Assembly (NCBI RefSeq): GCF_014842025.1
Contig: NZ_JACYUY010000040.1
Coordinates: 1-39,041, forward strand
Source: Massilia sp. CFBP 13721
GTDB lineage: Bacteria > Pseudomonadota > Gammaproteobacteria > Burkholderiales > Burkholderiaceae_D
Direction: 5' to 3'
DNA: 39,041 nt
The notes under the pieces are model-generated. The model did no database searches and was not told where the DNA came from. It saw only the letters and a program-made list of their open reading frames with translations. Shown here one piece after another: positions 8,980 through 16,373 of the stretch (position 1 is the first letter of the stretch; every line of letters begins with the position of its first letter). The translations under genes were made by a program, and so were the position numbers.

Positions 8980-9704
8980 GTGGTCGGCTCCACCGTGACC
9001 TGGCCGGCCAGCACGTAGCCGCCATTGCGCACGGTCTTGATGATTTGCGGCATGCGCGCATCTTCGCCCAACTTCTGGCGCAGGCGGCTGATCTGGATGT
9101 CGATCGAGCGGTCGAACGGATCGGCGTCGCGCCCTTGCGTGAGGTTGAGCAGCTGGTCGCGGTTGAGCACGCGGTTCGGGTGTTCCAGGAACACGCGCAG
9201 CAGGCGGAATTCGGCGCCGGAGAGCATGATCACCATGCCGTCGGGATTGAGCAGGTGGCGCGCGGTGAGGTCCAGCGTCCAGCCGGAAAAGCGCATCTGC
9301 TGCACGTTCTCGGCCGGCGCATTCGACGGCATCGCATGCGAGCGGCGCAGCACGCTGCGGATGCGCGCCAGCAGTTCGCGTGGCTCGAACGGTTTCGGTA
9401 AATAGTCGTCGGCGCCCATCTCCAGGCCGAGGATGCGGTCGAGCGGCTCGTTGCGGGCCGTGAGCATGATCACCGGCAGGCTGGAGGTGGCGCGCAGCTT
9501 GCGGCACAGCGTCAGGCCGTCGTCGCCCGGCAGATTCAGGTCGAGCACGATCAGGTCGGGACGCGACTCGTCGAGGATCTTCCACATGGCGACGCCGTCG
9601 CCGGCGGCCAGCGCGCGGTAGCCGTTCGACTCGAGGTAATCGGCCAGCAACTGGCGGATGTCGCGGTCGTCGTCGACGATGAGGATGGTAGATGGATTGT
9701 CCAT
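8976..9704 (-). CDS. OmpR/PhoB-family response regulator
   Basis: DNA-binding response regulator of 242 residues. The receiver domain (about 1-120) has the acidic pair (IVDDDRD), the phospho-acceptor Asp in LIVLDLNLPG (about residue 54), the switch Thr in MLTARN and the conserved Lys in YLPKPFEP. The C-terminal winged helix (about 135-235) has the OmpR-type recognition segment FDRSIDIQISRLRQKLG and a typical NGGYVLAG wing. The gene overlaps the kinase gene by 4 bases. It is divergent from the Spy-like gene across a 202-base control region with inverted TTTGTATC repeats, a plausible binding site for this regulator. The physiological signal is unknown. Cpx-like or RstA-like roles are guesses from the neighbourhood. 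Confidence 0.94.
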   Translation of the reverse strand: MDNPSTILIVDDDRDIRQLLADYLESNGYRALAAGDGVAMWKILDESRPDLIVLDLNLPGDDGLTLCRKLRATSSLPVIMLTARNEPLDRILGLEMGADDYLPKPFEPRELLARIRSVLRRSHAMPSNAPAENVQQMRFSGWTLDLTARHLLNPDGMVIMLSGAEFRLLRVFLEHPNRVLNRDQLLNLTQGRDADPFDRSIDIQISRLRQKLGEDARMPQIIKTVRNGGYVLAGQVTVEPTT

Positions 9705-9745
9705 GGCCGCAATTATCCCTACTTACACGGGGCATGAACAGCGCA

Positions 9746-9794
9746 TTTGTATCTGTATGTATATGAAATATCGAAGGAAACAAACTGATACAAA
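9746..9794. promoter_or_regulatory. Inverted and direct TGTAT repeats between regulator and spy-like gene
   Basis: TTTGTATC at 9746-9753 is matched in reverse complement by GATACAAA at 9787-9794. The left arm runs into TGTATCTGTATGTATATG, which holds three closely spaced TGTAT/TATAT units. OmpR-family regulators bind tandem direct repeats, so this is a candidate autoregulatory and spy-activating site. It lies in the divergent intergenic region 9705-9906. Confidence 0.4.
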
Positions 9795-9906
9795 GATCGT
9801 GGCAGGGGACACGCTGCGCTTACATTTTCTGGCGATGATGGATCCCGTGCAGAGACAAGTGGATGCACACACCGACTGACTTTGACACCTACAAAAGGAT
9901 CCTGAA

Positions 9907-10443
9907 ATGAACACCTTTCGCAAAAACCTTGTGATCGCCCTGAGCGCCCTCGGCATCGCCGGCGCCGCCGTCGCCCAGACCGCCGCGGTGCAGCCTGCCG
10001 AGGGCCGCCACGGGCACGCCGTCAGCGTCGAACAGCGCGCCGCCATCAAAGCCGAGCGCCAGGCCAAGCGCGCCGAACGCCAGGCGCAGCACGCCGCCAA
10101 GCTGCGCGCCGAGCTGAAGATCACGGCGCAGCAGGAGCCGGCCTTCGCCGCTTACCTGGCCGCCGGCAAGCCGGCACAGCGCCCGGATGCACGCGGCGGC
10201 GAGCGCACCAGATTGGCCGCCCTGCCCGCGCCACAGCGCCTGGAGCAGCAAGTCGCGCGCCAGAAGCAGCGTACCGCACGCATGGAAGCGCGCCTGGCCG
10301 CCCTGAACAACCTGTACGCCGTGCTGACGCCGGAACAGAAGCAGGTGCTCGACAGCAAAGCAATGCGCTTCGGCGGCAAGCACCGCGGTCACGGCGGCCA
10401 TCGCGGCCACCACGGCGAGCGTGGCGCCGCGCTGCAGAGCTAA
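9907..10443 (+). CDS. Spy/CpxP-like periplasmic stress protein
   Basis: Small exported basic protein of 178 residues. It has a signal peptide (about 1-23, ending near AAVAQ), then a mostly helical Arg/Lys/Ala/Gln-rich body with the Spy/CpxP-type LTPEQ signature near residue 138. The tail is rich in Gly, His and Arg (GKHRGHGGHRGHHGERG) and could bind metal. Family members are periplasmic ATP-independent chaperones or sensors induced by envelope stress. AAGGAT lies a few bases before the ATG, and a strong terminator follows 20 bases after the stop. Its divergent position from the response regulator gene suggests direct control by that two-component pair. The assignment rests on size, signal, helicity and LTxxQ, so it is good but not certain. 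Confidence 0.75.
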   Translation: MNTFRKNLVIALSALGIAGAAVAQTAAVQPAEGRHGHAVSVEQRAAIKAERQAKRAERQAQHAAKLRAELKITAQQEPAFAAYLAAGKPAQRPDARGGERTRLAALPAPQRLEQQVARQKQRTARMEARLAALNNLYAVLTPEQKQVLDSKAMRFGGKHRGHGGHRGHHGERGAALQS

Positions 10444-10460
10444 ACCATTTAGTTATTAAA

Positions 10461-10487
10461 AAAGGATGCTTCGGCATCCTTTTTTTT
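10461..10487 (+). terminator. Bidirectional rho-independent terminator after spy-like gene
   Basis: GGATGC (10464-10469), tetraloop TTCG and GCATCC (10474-10479) are followed by eight T on the plus strand. On the minus strand the same hairpin is followed by a T run, so it can also stop transcripts coming from dsbD. Confidence 0.9.
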
Positions 10488-10527
10488 GACGGCTGAACCC
10501 GGTGTTGAAGCGTGAGGATAGCAATCC

Positions 10528-10671
10528 GTAGGGTGGACTCTCGAGTCCACGCGGTACGGCGGGTGAGCTTCGATAGCGTCAAATCCGGATATATGAAATG
10601 CCTGCCACAGCGTTGTAAATTCCCTCTCGATCGCGAACGCCGTACCGCGTGGGCTCAAGAGCCCACCCTAC
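10528..10671. repeat. Inverted-repeat element, GTAGGGTGGGC family, copy 2
   Basis: Two 33-base arms, 10528-10560 and 10639-10671, are near-perfect reverse complements and enclose about 78 bases of unrelated sequence. Each arm is itself a hairpin: GTGGACTC-tc-GAGTCCAC on the left and GTGGGCTC-aa-GAGCCCAC on the right. The outer ends are GTAGGGTGG and the inner ends are GCGGTACGGC. It sits in the convergent space between the spy-like gene and dsbD. The paired-palindrome form fits a REP/BIME or small MITE-like element. Confidence 0.8.
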
Positions 10672-10672
10672 A

Positions 10673-12610
10673 TTATTCGACCTTTTGTAGCGAGTTCAGG
10701 AATTTGCCGGCGTTCTGGTAACCGATCACACGGCTATCGGCGATCTCCCTGCCAGTACGATCGAAGAAAATGATCCCCGGCGGACCGAACAAACCAAAGC
10801 GTTTCAGCATCGCCTTGTCATCCGCATCGTTGGCGGTCACGTCGACCTGCAGCAGCACGGTATTGGCCAACTTGGCCTGCACCGCCGGGTCGACGAAGGT
10901 GAACTTTTCCATCTCCTTGCACGAGACGCACCAGTCGGCATAAAAATCGAGCATGGCGGTCTTGCCGCCGCTTGTTGCCAATTCCGCCAGCGCCGCGTCG
11001 AGGTCGGCTACGGTTTTCACGCGCTTGAACGTCAGCCCATGCTGCGCGTTGCCCGTCAGGTGCGCCAGCGGCGCCAACGGATCGCGGCCACCGCTGGCGA
11101 CGCCGACCAGCTGCATGCCGCCCAGGATGGCGAAGGCGGCCCCGAAGGCGTAGCGCGACCAATGGCCCTTGCGGGTCAGCAGCCAGGCGCCGTAGCCGAG
11201 CAGCAGGGCCGCCCACAGGACCATTTGCACGAGCGCCGGCAGCACCGGCGCCACCAGCCACAAGGCCATGCCCAGCATCAGCACGCCGAAGAAGCGCTTG
11301 ACGCCTTCCATCCAGGCGCCGGCGCGCGGCAGCAGCGAACCGGCCGAGACGCCCACCAGCAGCAGCGGGATGCTCATCCCGACAGCCATCGAAAACAGCG
11401 CGGCGCCGCCGACGAGCACGTCGCGCGTCTGGCTGATGTAGACCAGGGCCCCGGCCAGGGGCGCCGCCACGCAGGGGCCGACGATCAGGGCGGAAATCGC
11501 GCCCATGGCGAACACGCCCGCCAGCTTGCCCGAGGCCTGGCGGTTCGATGCACCGGCCAGCCTGCTTTGCAGCGCGGCCGGTACCTGCAGCTCGTAAAAG
11601 CCGAACATCGACAGCGCCATCGCCACGATCAACAAGGCGAACGCGCCCAGTACCCACGGGTTCTGCAAGGCGGCGGCCAGCCCTTCTCCGATCAGGCCGG
11701 CGGCCACGCCGAGCGCCGTGTACACGATCGCCATCCCGAGCGAGTACGTGACCGACAGCAGCAGGCCGCGCGCGCGCCTGGTCTTGCCGCCCTCGCCGAC
11801 GATGATCGACGACAGGATCGGCACCATCGGCAGCACGCAAGGCGTGAACGCCAGCCCCAGACCGAGCAAGGCGAAAGCAGGCACGATGGCGAGCAGGCGG
11901 CCGCCTTGCAGGATGGCGTCGATGCTGGCCATGTCGGACGGGGCGCTGGCGGTGGCGGGTGCGGCGGTGGATTCGGCAGATGCTACCTGCGGCTCGGCGG
12001 GTGCTGCGGCGGGCTCGGGTGCCGCGGCTGCAGGCGCTGCGGACGACAGCGGCGCGGCCGGCTTGCTGGCCGGTCCTTCGCTGACGGGTGTCGAGGATAG
12101 TGCGATCGAGGACGACTGTTCAACGCCGGCACCGAACGGGATGCTCGCCTGTGCGGCACTGCCGCCAGCGGCCGTCAGGCGCGCGCTGTGTTCCTGCGGC
12201 GGGTAGCACAGGCCGGCGTCGGCGCAGCCCTGGCTGGTCGCGTTCAAGGTGAATGCAGTGCCGCTGTCGACCGGGATACGGATCGTCACCGCGCCGTGAT
12301 AAGTCTCGACATCCTTCTCGAAGGTCTGGTCGTACTTCACTTTACCGGGCGGGATCTGCGGCTCGCCCAGCGTTGCGCCGGTCGCCGTGAATTTGAAGCG
12401 CTCGCGGTACATGTAGTAGCCGGGCGCGATGTCGTAGGTGACGACGGCGGTACGCTCGCCGTCCATGCGCGCCGAGAATTTGAAGGCGACGGCGGGGTCG
12501 AGGAAGTCCTGTGCGCGCCCTGGCGCGGCCAGCAGCATGGTTGCGACGAACAGCAGCGTCAGCGCGGCCAGCAGGCGCGCAGGGGCTTCACGAAAACGGG
12601 CGATGAACAT
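10673..12610 (-). CDS. dsbD: Thiol:disulfide interchange protein DsbD
   Basis: Inner-membrane reductant transporter of 645 residues that passes electrons from cytoplasmic thioredoxin to periplasmic DsbC/CcmG-type proteins. I chose the ATG at 12610 (AAAGGAAG upstream) because it gives a clean signal peptide; an upstream reading from 12661 has no support. The N-terminal periplasmic alpha domain carries the Cys pair in QGCADAGLCYPPQ. A Pro/Ala-rich linker leads to eight or so TM helices with the redox Cys residues in FTPCVLPMVP and VGPCVAAPLAG. The C-terminal thioredoxin-like gamma domain has DWCVSCKEME. All three cysteine pairs are intact. The gene is separated from rplQ upstream by a terminator, and its 3' end abuts a palindromic repeat. 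Confidence 0.96.
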   Translation of the reverse strand: MFIARFREAPARLLAALTLLFVATMLLAAPGRAQDFLDPAVAFKFSARMDGERTAVVTYDIAPGYYMYRERFKFTATGATLGEPQIPPGKVKYDQTFEKDVETYHGAVTIRIPVDSGTAFTLNATSQGCADAGLCYPPQEHSARLTAAGGSAAQASIPFGAGVEQSSSIALSSTPVSEGPASKPAAPLSSAAPAAAAPEPAAAPAEPQVASAESTAAPATASAPSDMASIDAILQGGRLLAIVPAFALLGLGLAFTPCVLPMVPILSSIIVGEGGKTRRARGLLLSVTYSLGMAIVYTALGVAAGLIGEGLAAALQNPWVLGAFALLIVAMALSMFGFYELQVPAALQSRLAGASNRQASGKLAGVFAMGAISALIVGPCVAAPLAGALVYISQTRDVLVGGAALFSMAVGMSIPLLLVGVSAGSLLPRAGAWMEGVKRFFGVLMLGMALWLVAPVLPALVQMVLWAALLLGYGAWLLTRKGHWSRYAFGAAFAILGGMQLVGVASGGRDPLAPLAHLTGNAQHGLTFKRVKTVADLDAALAELATSGGKTAMLDFYADWCVSCKEMEKFTFVDPAVQAKLANTVLLQVDVTANDADDKAMLKRFGLFGPPGIIFFDRTGREIADSRVIGYQNAGKFLNSLQKVE

Positions 12611-12677
12611 GACTTCCTTTGATGAACGACGGCGCAGCGGAATGGTACACCGGCTCTGCATCGGGCGGGTATGGGCG

Positions 12678-12708
12678 AAAAAAAACCAGGCACAAGGCCT
12701 GGTTTTTT
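12678..12708 (-). terminator. Bidirectional terminator of the alpha operon
   Basis: CCAGGC (12686-12691) and GCCTGG (12697-12702) form a stem with a 5-base loop. It is followed on the minus strand by eight T (12678-12685 read in reverse) and on the plus strand by six T. It lies 17 bases beyond the rplQ stop and ends the long ribosomal-protein transcript before dsbD. Confidence 0.9.
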
Positions 12709-12724
12709 CCTTCGCACGAAGCGA

Positions 12725-13120
12725 TTACTCAGCGGTCGGAGCGTCGTCGGCCGAGGTGACTTCCGGACGATCGAGCAGTTCGACATACGCCATTGGCGCG
12801 TTGTCGCCTACGCGGAAACCCATTTTCAGGATGCGCAGGTAGCCGCCGTTACGGTTGGCGTAACGTGGGCCGAGTTCAGCGAACAGCTTCTGCACCATTT
12901 CGCGGTCGCGCAGGCGGGCGAATGCCAGGCGCTTGTTGGCCAGCGTGTCGGTCTTGCCCAGGGTCAGGATCGGTTCGATGACGCGACGCAGTTCCTTGGC
13001 TTTTGGCACGGTGGTCTTGATGGCTTCATGACGCAGCAGCGAGACGGTCATGTTGCGCAGCATGGCGAGACGGTGGGACGAGGTACGGTTCAGCTTACGG
13101 AGGCCGTGACGGTGACGCAT
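12725..13120 (-). CDS. rplQ: 50S ribosomal protein L17
   Basis: Large-subunit protein near the peptide exit tunnel, 131 residues (E. coli 127). It begins with the diagnostic MRHRHGLRKLNRTSSHR and contains the LLRHEAIKTTVPKAKELR segment and FAELGPRYANRNGGYLRI. The C terminus has a short acidic tail (SADDAPTAE). It is the last gene of the alpha operon, 122 bases after rpoA, with a strong terminator immediately after. The rpoA-rplQ gap holds a 10-bp perfect hairpin that may modulate the ratio of the two products. Confidence 0.98.
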   Translation of the reverse strand: MRHRHGLRKLNRTSSHRLAMLRNMTVSLLRHEAIKTTVPKAKELRRVIEPILTLGKTDTLANKRLAFARLRDREMVQKLFAELGPRYANRNGGYLRILKMGFRVGDNAPMAYVELLDRPEVTSADDAPTAE

Positions 13121-13204
13121 GGTACTTCCTTTCGAGGTTTTTAATTCCAGTTCTTCGATCGTTCATGCTTGTGCATGACCGCGGACCGGTTCATAAGGGT
13201 TGAA

Positions 13205-13230
13205 CTATCCGGACGATCGTGTCCGGATAG
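13205..13230 (-). promoter_or_regulatory. 10-bp perfect hairpin between rpoA and rplQ
   Basis: CTATCCGGAC (13205-13214) and GTCCGGATAG (13221-13230) pair perfectly around a 6-base loop. No T run follows on the minus strand, so an RNA-processing or stabilising hairpin, or a partial attenuator, is likelier than a full terminator. Confidence 0.5.
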
Positions 13231-13242
13231 GGTGCTACAAAA

Positions 13243-14220
13243 TTACTTCTCCAGACCGGCTGGTGGCCAGTTCTCGAGCTTCATGCCCAGGGTCAAACCG
13301 CGCGAAGCCAAGACTTCCTTGATTTCGTTGAGCGACTTGCGGCCCAGGTTCGGCGTCTTCAGCAGTTCGTTTTCCGAACGCTGGATCAGGTCGCCGATGT
13401 AGTAGATGTTTTCTGCTTTCAGGCAGTTGGCCGAACGGACGGTCAGTTCCAGGTCGTCGACCGGACGCAGCAGGATCGGATCGACCAGCGGCGCACGCGA
13501 TGGTGCTTCGGCGGCGGCTTCCGTGCCTTCCAGCGCGGCGAACACGTTCAGCTGGTCGACCAGCACGCGGGCCGACTGGCGAATCGCCTCTTCCGGGGTG
13601 ATGACGCCATTGGTCTCGATGTTGATGATCAGCTTGTCCAGGTCGGTACGCTGTTCGACGCGAGCCGATTCCACTGCGTACGACACGCGGCGCACTGGCG
13701 AGAACGATGCGTCCAGGATGATGCGGCCGATCGTCTTGTTCGTGTCTTCCGACAGGCGACGGACGTTACCCGGCACGTAACCACGGCCCTTTTCGACCTT
13801 GATCTGCATGTCCAGCTTGCCACCGGCGGTCAGGTGAGCGATCACGTGATCCGGGTTGATCAGTTCCACGTCATGCGGCAGATCGATGTCCGATGCCAGC
13901 ACGGCGCCTTCGCCTTCCTTTTTCAGGGTCAGGGTCACGGAGTCACGGTTGTGCACCTTGAACACGACACCTTTCAGGTTCAGCAGCAGGTCGACGACGT
14001 CTTCCTGCACGCCGTCAAGCGACGAGTACTCGTGCACGACACCGGCGATAGTGACTTCGGTCGGCGCGTAGCCGATCATCGACGACAGCAGGACGCGGCG
14101 CAGTGCGTTGCCCAGCGTGTGGCCATAGCCACGTTCAAACGGCTCCATCACGACTTTGGCGTGACCGGCGCCGAGTGCTTCGACGTCGATGATACGTGGC
14201 TTCAACAAACTATTTTGCAT
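13243..14220 (-). CDS. rpoA: RNA polymerase alpha subunit
   Basis: Scaffold subunit of RNA polymerase, 325 residues (E. coli 329). The N-terminal dimerisation and beta/beta'-binding domain (about 1-235) shows PFERGYGHTLGNALRRVLLSS. A linker rich in Ala/Glu/Pro follows. The C-terminal domain (about 250-325), which contacts UP elements and activators, has RSANCLKAENIYYIGDL and TPNLGRKSLNEIKEVL. It lies in the normal place between rpsD and rplQ. Gaps on both sides are enlarged (114 and 122 bases) and each carries a strong inverted repeat. The ATG at 14220 has an AAAAGGA Shine-Dalgarno upstream. Confidence 0.99.
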   Translation of the reverse strand: MQNSLLKPRIIDVEALGAGHAKVVMEPFERGYGHTLGNALRRVLLSSMIGYAPTEVTIAGVVHEYSSLDGVQEDVVDLLLNLKGVVFKVHNRDSVTLTLKKEGEGAVLASDIDLPHDVELINPDHVIAHLTAGGKLDMQIKVEKGRGYVPGNVRRLSEDTNKTIGRIILDASFSPVRRVSYAVESARVEQRTDLDKLIINIETNGVITPEEAIRQSARVLVDQLNVFAALEGTEAAAEAPSRAPLVDPILLRPVDDLELTVRSANCLKAENIYYIGDLIQRSENELLKTPNLGRKSLNEIKEVLASRGLTLGMKLENWPPAGLEK

Positions 14221-14293
14221 GAAATGTCCTTTTCAATACCCTCGGCTCGTTACACCGATAAGGCTGATGACTTTGAATTCTGGGAAGTGCAAA

Positions 14294-14317
14294 CGCCCGC
14301 TCGGTGAGGAGCGGGCG
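14294..14317 (-). promoter_or_regulatory. GC-rich hairpin between rpsD and rpoA
   Basis: CGCCCGCTC (14294-14302) and GAGCGGGCG (14309-14317) form a perfect 9-bp stem with a 6-base loop. On the minus strand it is followed by TTTGC, a weak T run. It could be a partial terminator or attenuator setting rpoA expression below that of the upstream r-protein genes. Confidence 0.55.
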
Positions 14318-14334
14318 TGAATACCGACTAACGA

Positions 14335-14958
14335 TTAACGCGAGTACAGTTCGACGATCAGTGCTTCGTTGACGTCTGCAGCAATCTCGTTACGCTCTGG
14401 GAACGAACGGAAGGTGCCTTCCATCTTCTTCGAGTCGACCGACACCCAGCTCGGCATGCCGATCTGTTCTGCCAGCGACAGCGCTTCGACAATACGCACT
14501 TGCTTCTTCGCCTTTTCGCGCACAGCGATGACGTCGCCGGTCTTGACGGCGTACGACGCGATGTTGACAACGTTACCGTTGACGGTGAACGCCTTGTGGC
14601 TCACCAGCTGACGCGCTTCAGCGCGGGTCGAGCCGAAGCCCATGCGGTAGGTGACGTTGTCCAGGCGCGATTCCAGCAGCTTCAGCAGGGTTTCGCCGGT
14701 GTTGCCCTTGCGGCGCGACGCTTCTGCGAAGTAGCGGCGGAACTGGCGCTCGAGGATGCCGTACATGCGCTTGACCTTTTGCTTTTCGCGCAGCTGGTTG
14801 CCGTAGTCCGAGGTGCGGGCACCCGACTTGACGCCGTGCTGGCCTGGCTTGACGTCCAGTTTGCACTTCGAATCGAGCGAGCGGCGTGCGCTCTTGAGGA
14901 ACAGGTCGGTGCCTTCACGGCGCGACAGTTTTGCTTTTGGTCCGATATAACGTGCCAC
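14335..14958 (-). CDS. rpsD: 30S ribosomal protein S4
   Basis: Primary 16S-binding assembly protein, 207 residues (E. coli 206). It opens with MARYIGPKAKLSRREGTDLF. It has a central RQFRRYFAEASRRKGNTGE region and an S4 RNA-binding domain with RLDNVTYRMGFGSTRAEARQ followed by NGNVVNIASY. It is the zinc-free type, without the CxxC set near the N terminus. In many bacteria S4 represses the alpha operon translationally. Whether it does so here cannot be judged, but the 233-base leader between rpsK and rpsD is long and rich in inverted repeats. Confidence 0.99.
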   Translation of the reverse strand: MARYIGPKAKLSRREGTDLFLKSARRSLDSKCKLDVKPGQHGVKSGARTSDYGNQLREKQKVKRMYGILERQFRRYFAEASRRKGNTGETLLKLLESRLDNVTYRMGFGSTRAEARQLVSHKAFTVNGNVVNIASYAVKTGDVIAVREKAKKQVRIVEALSLAEQIGMPSWVSVDSKKMEGTFRSFPERNEIAADVNEALIVELYSR

Positions 14959-15020
14959 GTTGAATCCTTTGATGTATTAATCACGCCCCAGAGGCATCGT
15001 GATCGATGCGGCAGGCGCTA

Positions 15021-15185
15021 GTCCGACCCATTGATGAGCGGACGTGGCTGAAAAGATGTCCTGCACGAGGTACAGGACGACAACAGCCGGGCAGTATACC
15101 CGAATTCGGGCCACTGCACCGGCTTTTGCTACTGCTTACTGCTTAAGCGGTGTACCGAAAACAACTGGGCAGCAGAACTGCCCGG
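15021..15185 (-). promoter_or_regulatory. Structured rpsK-rpsD intergenic region with several inverted repeats
   Basis: The 233-base space holds four inverted repeats. They are GTCCG/CGGAC (15021-15025 and 15039-15043), GTCCTG/CAGGAC (15058-15063 and 15073-15078), the perfect palindrome CCCGAATTCGGG (15099-15110), and GGGCAG/CTGCCC with a 5-base loop (15167-15172 and 15178-15183). A TATACT hexamer (minus, 15098-15093) lies beside the palindrome but lacks a good -35. It could be an attenuator, processing site or S4 target; none is proven. Confidence 0.4.
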
Positions 15186-15191
15186 CTGAAT

Positions 15192-15596
15192 TTAGATACG
15201 ACGACGCTTTGGTGGACGGCAGCCGTTGTGCGGCACTGGCGTCACGTCCTGGATCTCGGTGATCTTGATACCCAGGTTGTTCAGTGCGCGGACAGCCGAT
15301 TCACGGCCTGGGCCTGGGCCCTTGATGCGCACTTCCAGGTTCTTCACGCCGCTCTCTTGGGCGACCTTGCCGGCTGCTTCAGCAGCGACCTGAGCCGCGA
15401 ACGGAGTCGATTTACGCGAGCCTTTGAAGCCTGCGCCACCCGATGTCGCCCACGACAGGGCATTGCCCTGGCGGTCGGTGATCGTGATGATGGTGTTGTT
15501 GAACGAAGCGTGGACGTGGGCGATGCCCTCAGCCACGTTCTTCTTCACTTTTTTACGTACGCGCGCTGCTGCTGCGCTGCTTTGTTGCTTGGCCAT
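15192..15596 (-). CDS. rpsK: 30S ribosomal protein S11
   Basis: Platform protein of the small subunit near the Shine-Dalgarno/anti-Shine-Dalgarno helix, 134 residues (E. coli 129). The N terminus is Ala/Gln/Lys rich. Diagnostic segments are EGIAHVHASFNNTIITITD, GNALSWATSGGAGFKGSRKS and the C-terminal DVTPVPHNGCRPPKRRRI. It lies 14 bases after rpsM and is followed by the long structured gap before rpsD. Confidence 0.99.
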   Translation of the reverse strand: MAKQQSSAAAARVRKKVKKNVAEGIAHVHASFNNTIITITDRQGNALSWATSGGAGFKGSRKSTPFAAQVAAEAAGKVAQESGVKNLEVRIKGPGPGRESAVRALNNLGIKITEIQDVTPVPHNGCRPPKRRRI

Positions 15597-15610
15597 GGTC
15601 GGTTCCTAGA

Positions 15611-15976
15611 TTATTTCTTCAACGATTGAGCGGCCTTGCGCGGACCTTTGCGGGTACGTGCATTGGTGCGGGTACGCTGACCGCGCACTGGCAGACCCTT
15701 ACGGTGACGCATGCCGCGGTAGCAACCCAGATCCATCAGACGCTTGATGTTCATGGACAGTTCGCGGCGCAGGTCGCCTTCCACGACAAACTTCGCGACT
15801 TCGTCACGCAGCTTCTCGAGTTCGTTGTCGTCCAGGTCCTTGACCTTCTTGTTGGTCGCGATACCAGTCGCGTCGCAGATTTTCTGCGAACGTGGACGGC
15901 CAACACCGTAGATCGCCGTCAGGCCGATAACAGTGTGCTGATGATTTGGGATGTTAACCCCTGCAATACGTGCCAT
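15611..15976 (-). CDS. rpsM: 30S ribosomal protein S13
   Basis: Small-subunit head protein that bridges to L5 and the P-site tRNA, 121 residues (E. coli 118). It starts MARIAGVNIPNHQHTVIGLT and carries the helix-two-turn-helix with VVEGDLRRELSMNIKRLMDL. It ends with the basic GLPVRGQRTRTNARTRKGPR tail that reaches tRNA. The gene is 12 bases after rpmJ, the normal order at the start of the alpha operon. Confidence 0.99.
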   Translation of the reverse strand: MARIAGVNIPNHQHTVIGLTAIYGVGRPRSQKICDATGIATNKKVKDLDDNELEKLRDEVAKFVVEGDLRRELSMNIKRLMDLGCYRGMRHRKGLPVRGQRTRTNARTRKGPRKAAQSLKK

Positions 15977-15988
15977 TCGTTATTCCTC

Positions 15989-16102
15989 TTAACCTTGACG
16001 CTGCTTGTGACGCGGCTCGACGCAGATCACGCGGACCACGCCCTTGCGCTTGATGATCTTGCAGTTGCGGCAGATCCGCTTGACTGAAGCATTAACTTTC
16101 AT
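15989..16102 (-). CDS. rpmJ: 50S ribosomal protein L36
   Basis: Very small large-subunit protein of 37 residues, easily missed by length filters. Reading the minus strand from the ATG at 16102 gives MKVNASVKRICRNCKIIKRK, then a C-terminal half ending RHKQRQG. C11, C14, C27 and H32 form the zinc ribbon of the zinc-containing L36 type. GGAG lies a few bases upstream. It sits between infA and rpsM as expected. No second, zinc-free paralogue is in this window. Confidence 0.97.
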   Translation of the reverse strand: MKVNASVKRICRNCKIIKRKGVVRVICVEPRHKQRQG

Positions 16103-16134
16103 TTTGTACTCCTGGTGAGTTTACTGAATATTTT

Positions 16135-16353
16135 TTACTTGGTGCGGAATACGATGCGCGCCCGGGACAAGTCGTACGGCGTCAACTCGACCGTTACCTT
16201 GTCTCCCGGGAGGATGCGGATATAGTTCATCCGCATTTTACCCGAGATATGCCCCAGGACCACATGCCCGTTTTCCAGCTTTACGCGAAATGTCGCATTT
16301 GGGAGATTCTCGAGAATCTCACCTTGCATTTGGATGACGTCGTCTTTTGCCAT
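16135..16353 (-). CDS. infA: Translation initiation factor IF-1
   Basis: Small OB-fold (S1-like) factor of 72 residues, exactly the E. coli length, that occupies the ribosomal A site during initiation. Visible motifs are QGEILENLPNATFRVKLENG, GHISGKMRMNYIRILPGDKV and the C-terminal VELTPYDLSRARIVFR. It lies between secY (20 bases) and rpmJ, the usual betaproteobacterial order. Many genomes of this group carry more than one infA; this is the operon copy. Confidence 0.98.
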   Translation of the reverse strand: MAKDDVIQMQGEILENLPNATFRVKLENGHVVLGHISGKMRMNYIRILPGDKVTVELTPYDLSRARIVFRTK

Positions 16354-16373
16354 TCGGTCTCATCACTCCCCGC

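Noticed and set aside
7621..9783. A 720-codon open frame covering kinase and regulator region
   Set aside because: Its first third is a frame-shifted shadow of the response regulator with Arg/His-rich nonsense; the real kinase begins at the GTG at 8979.
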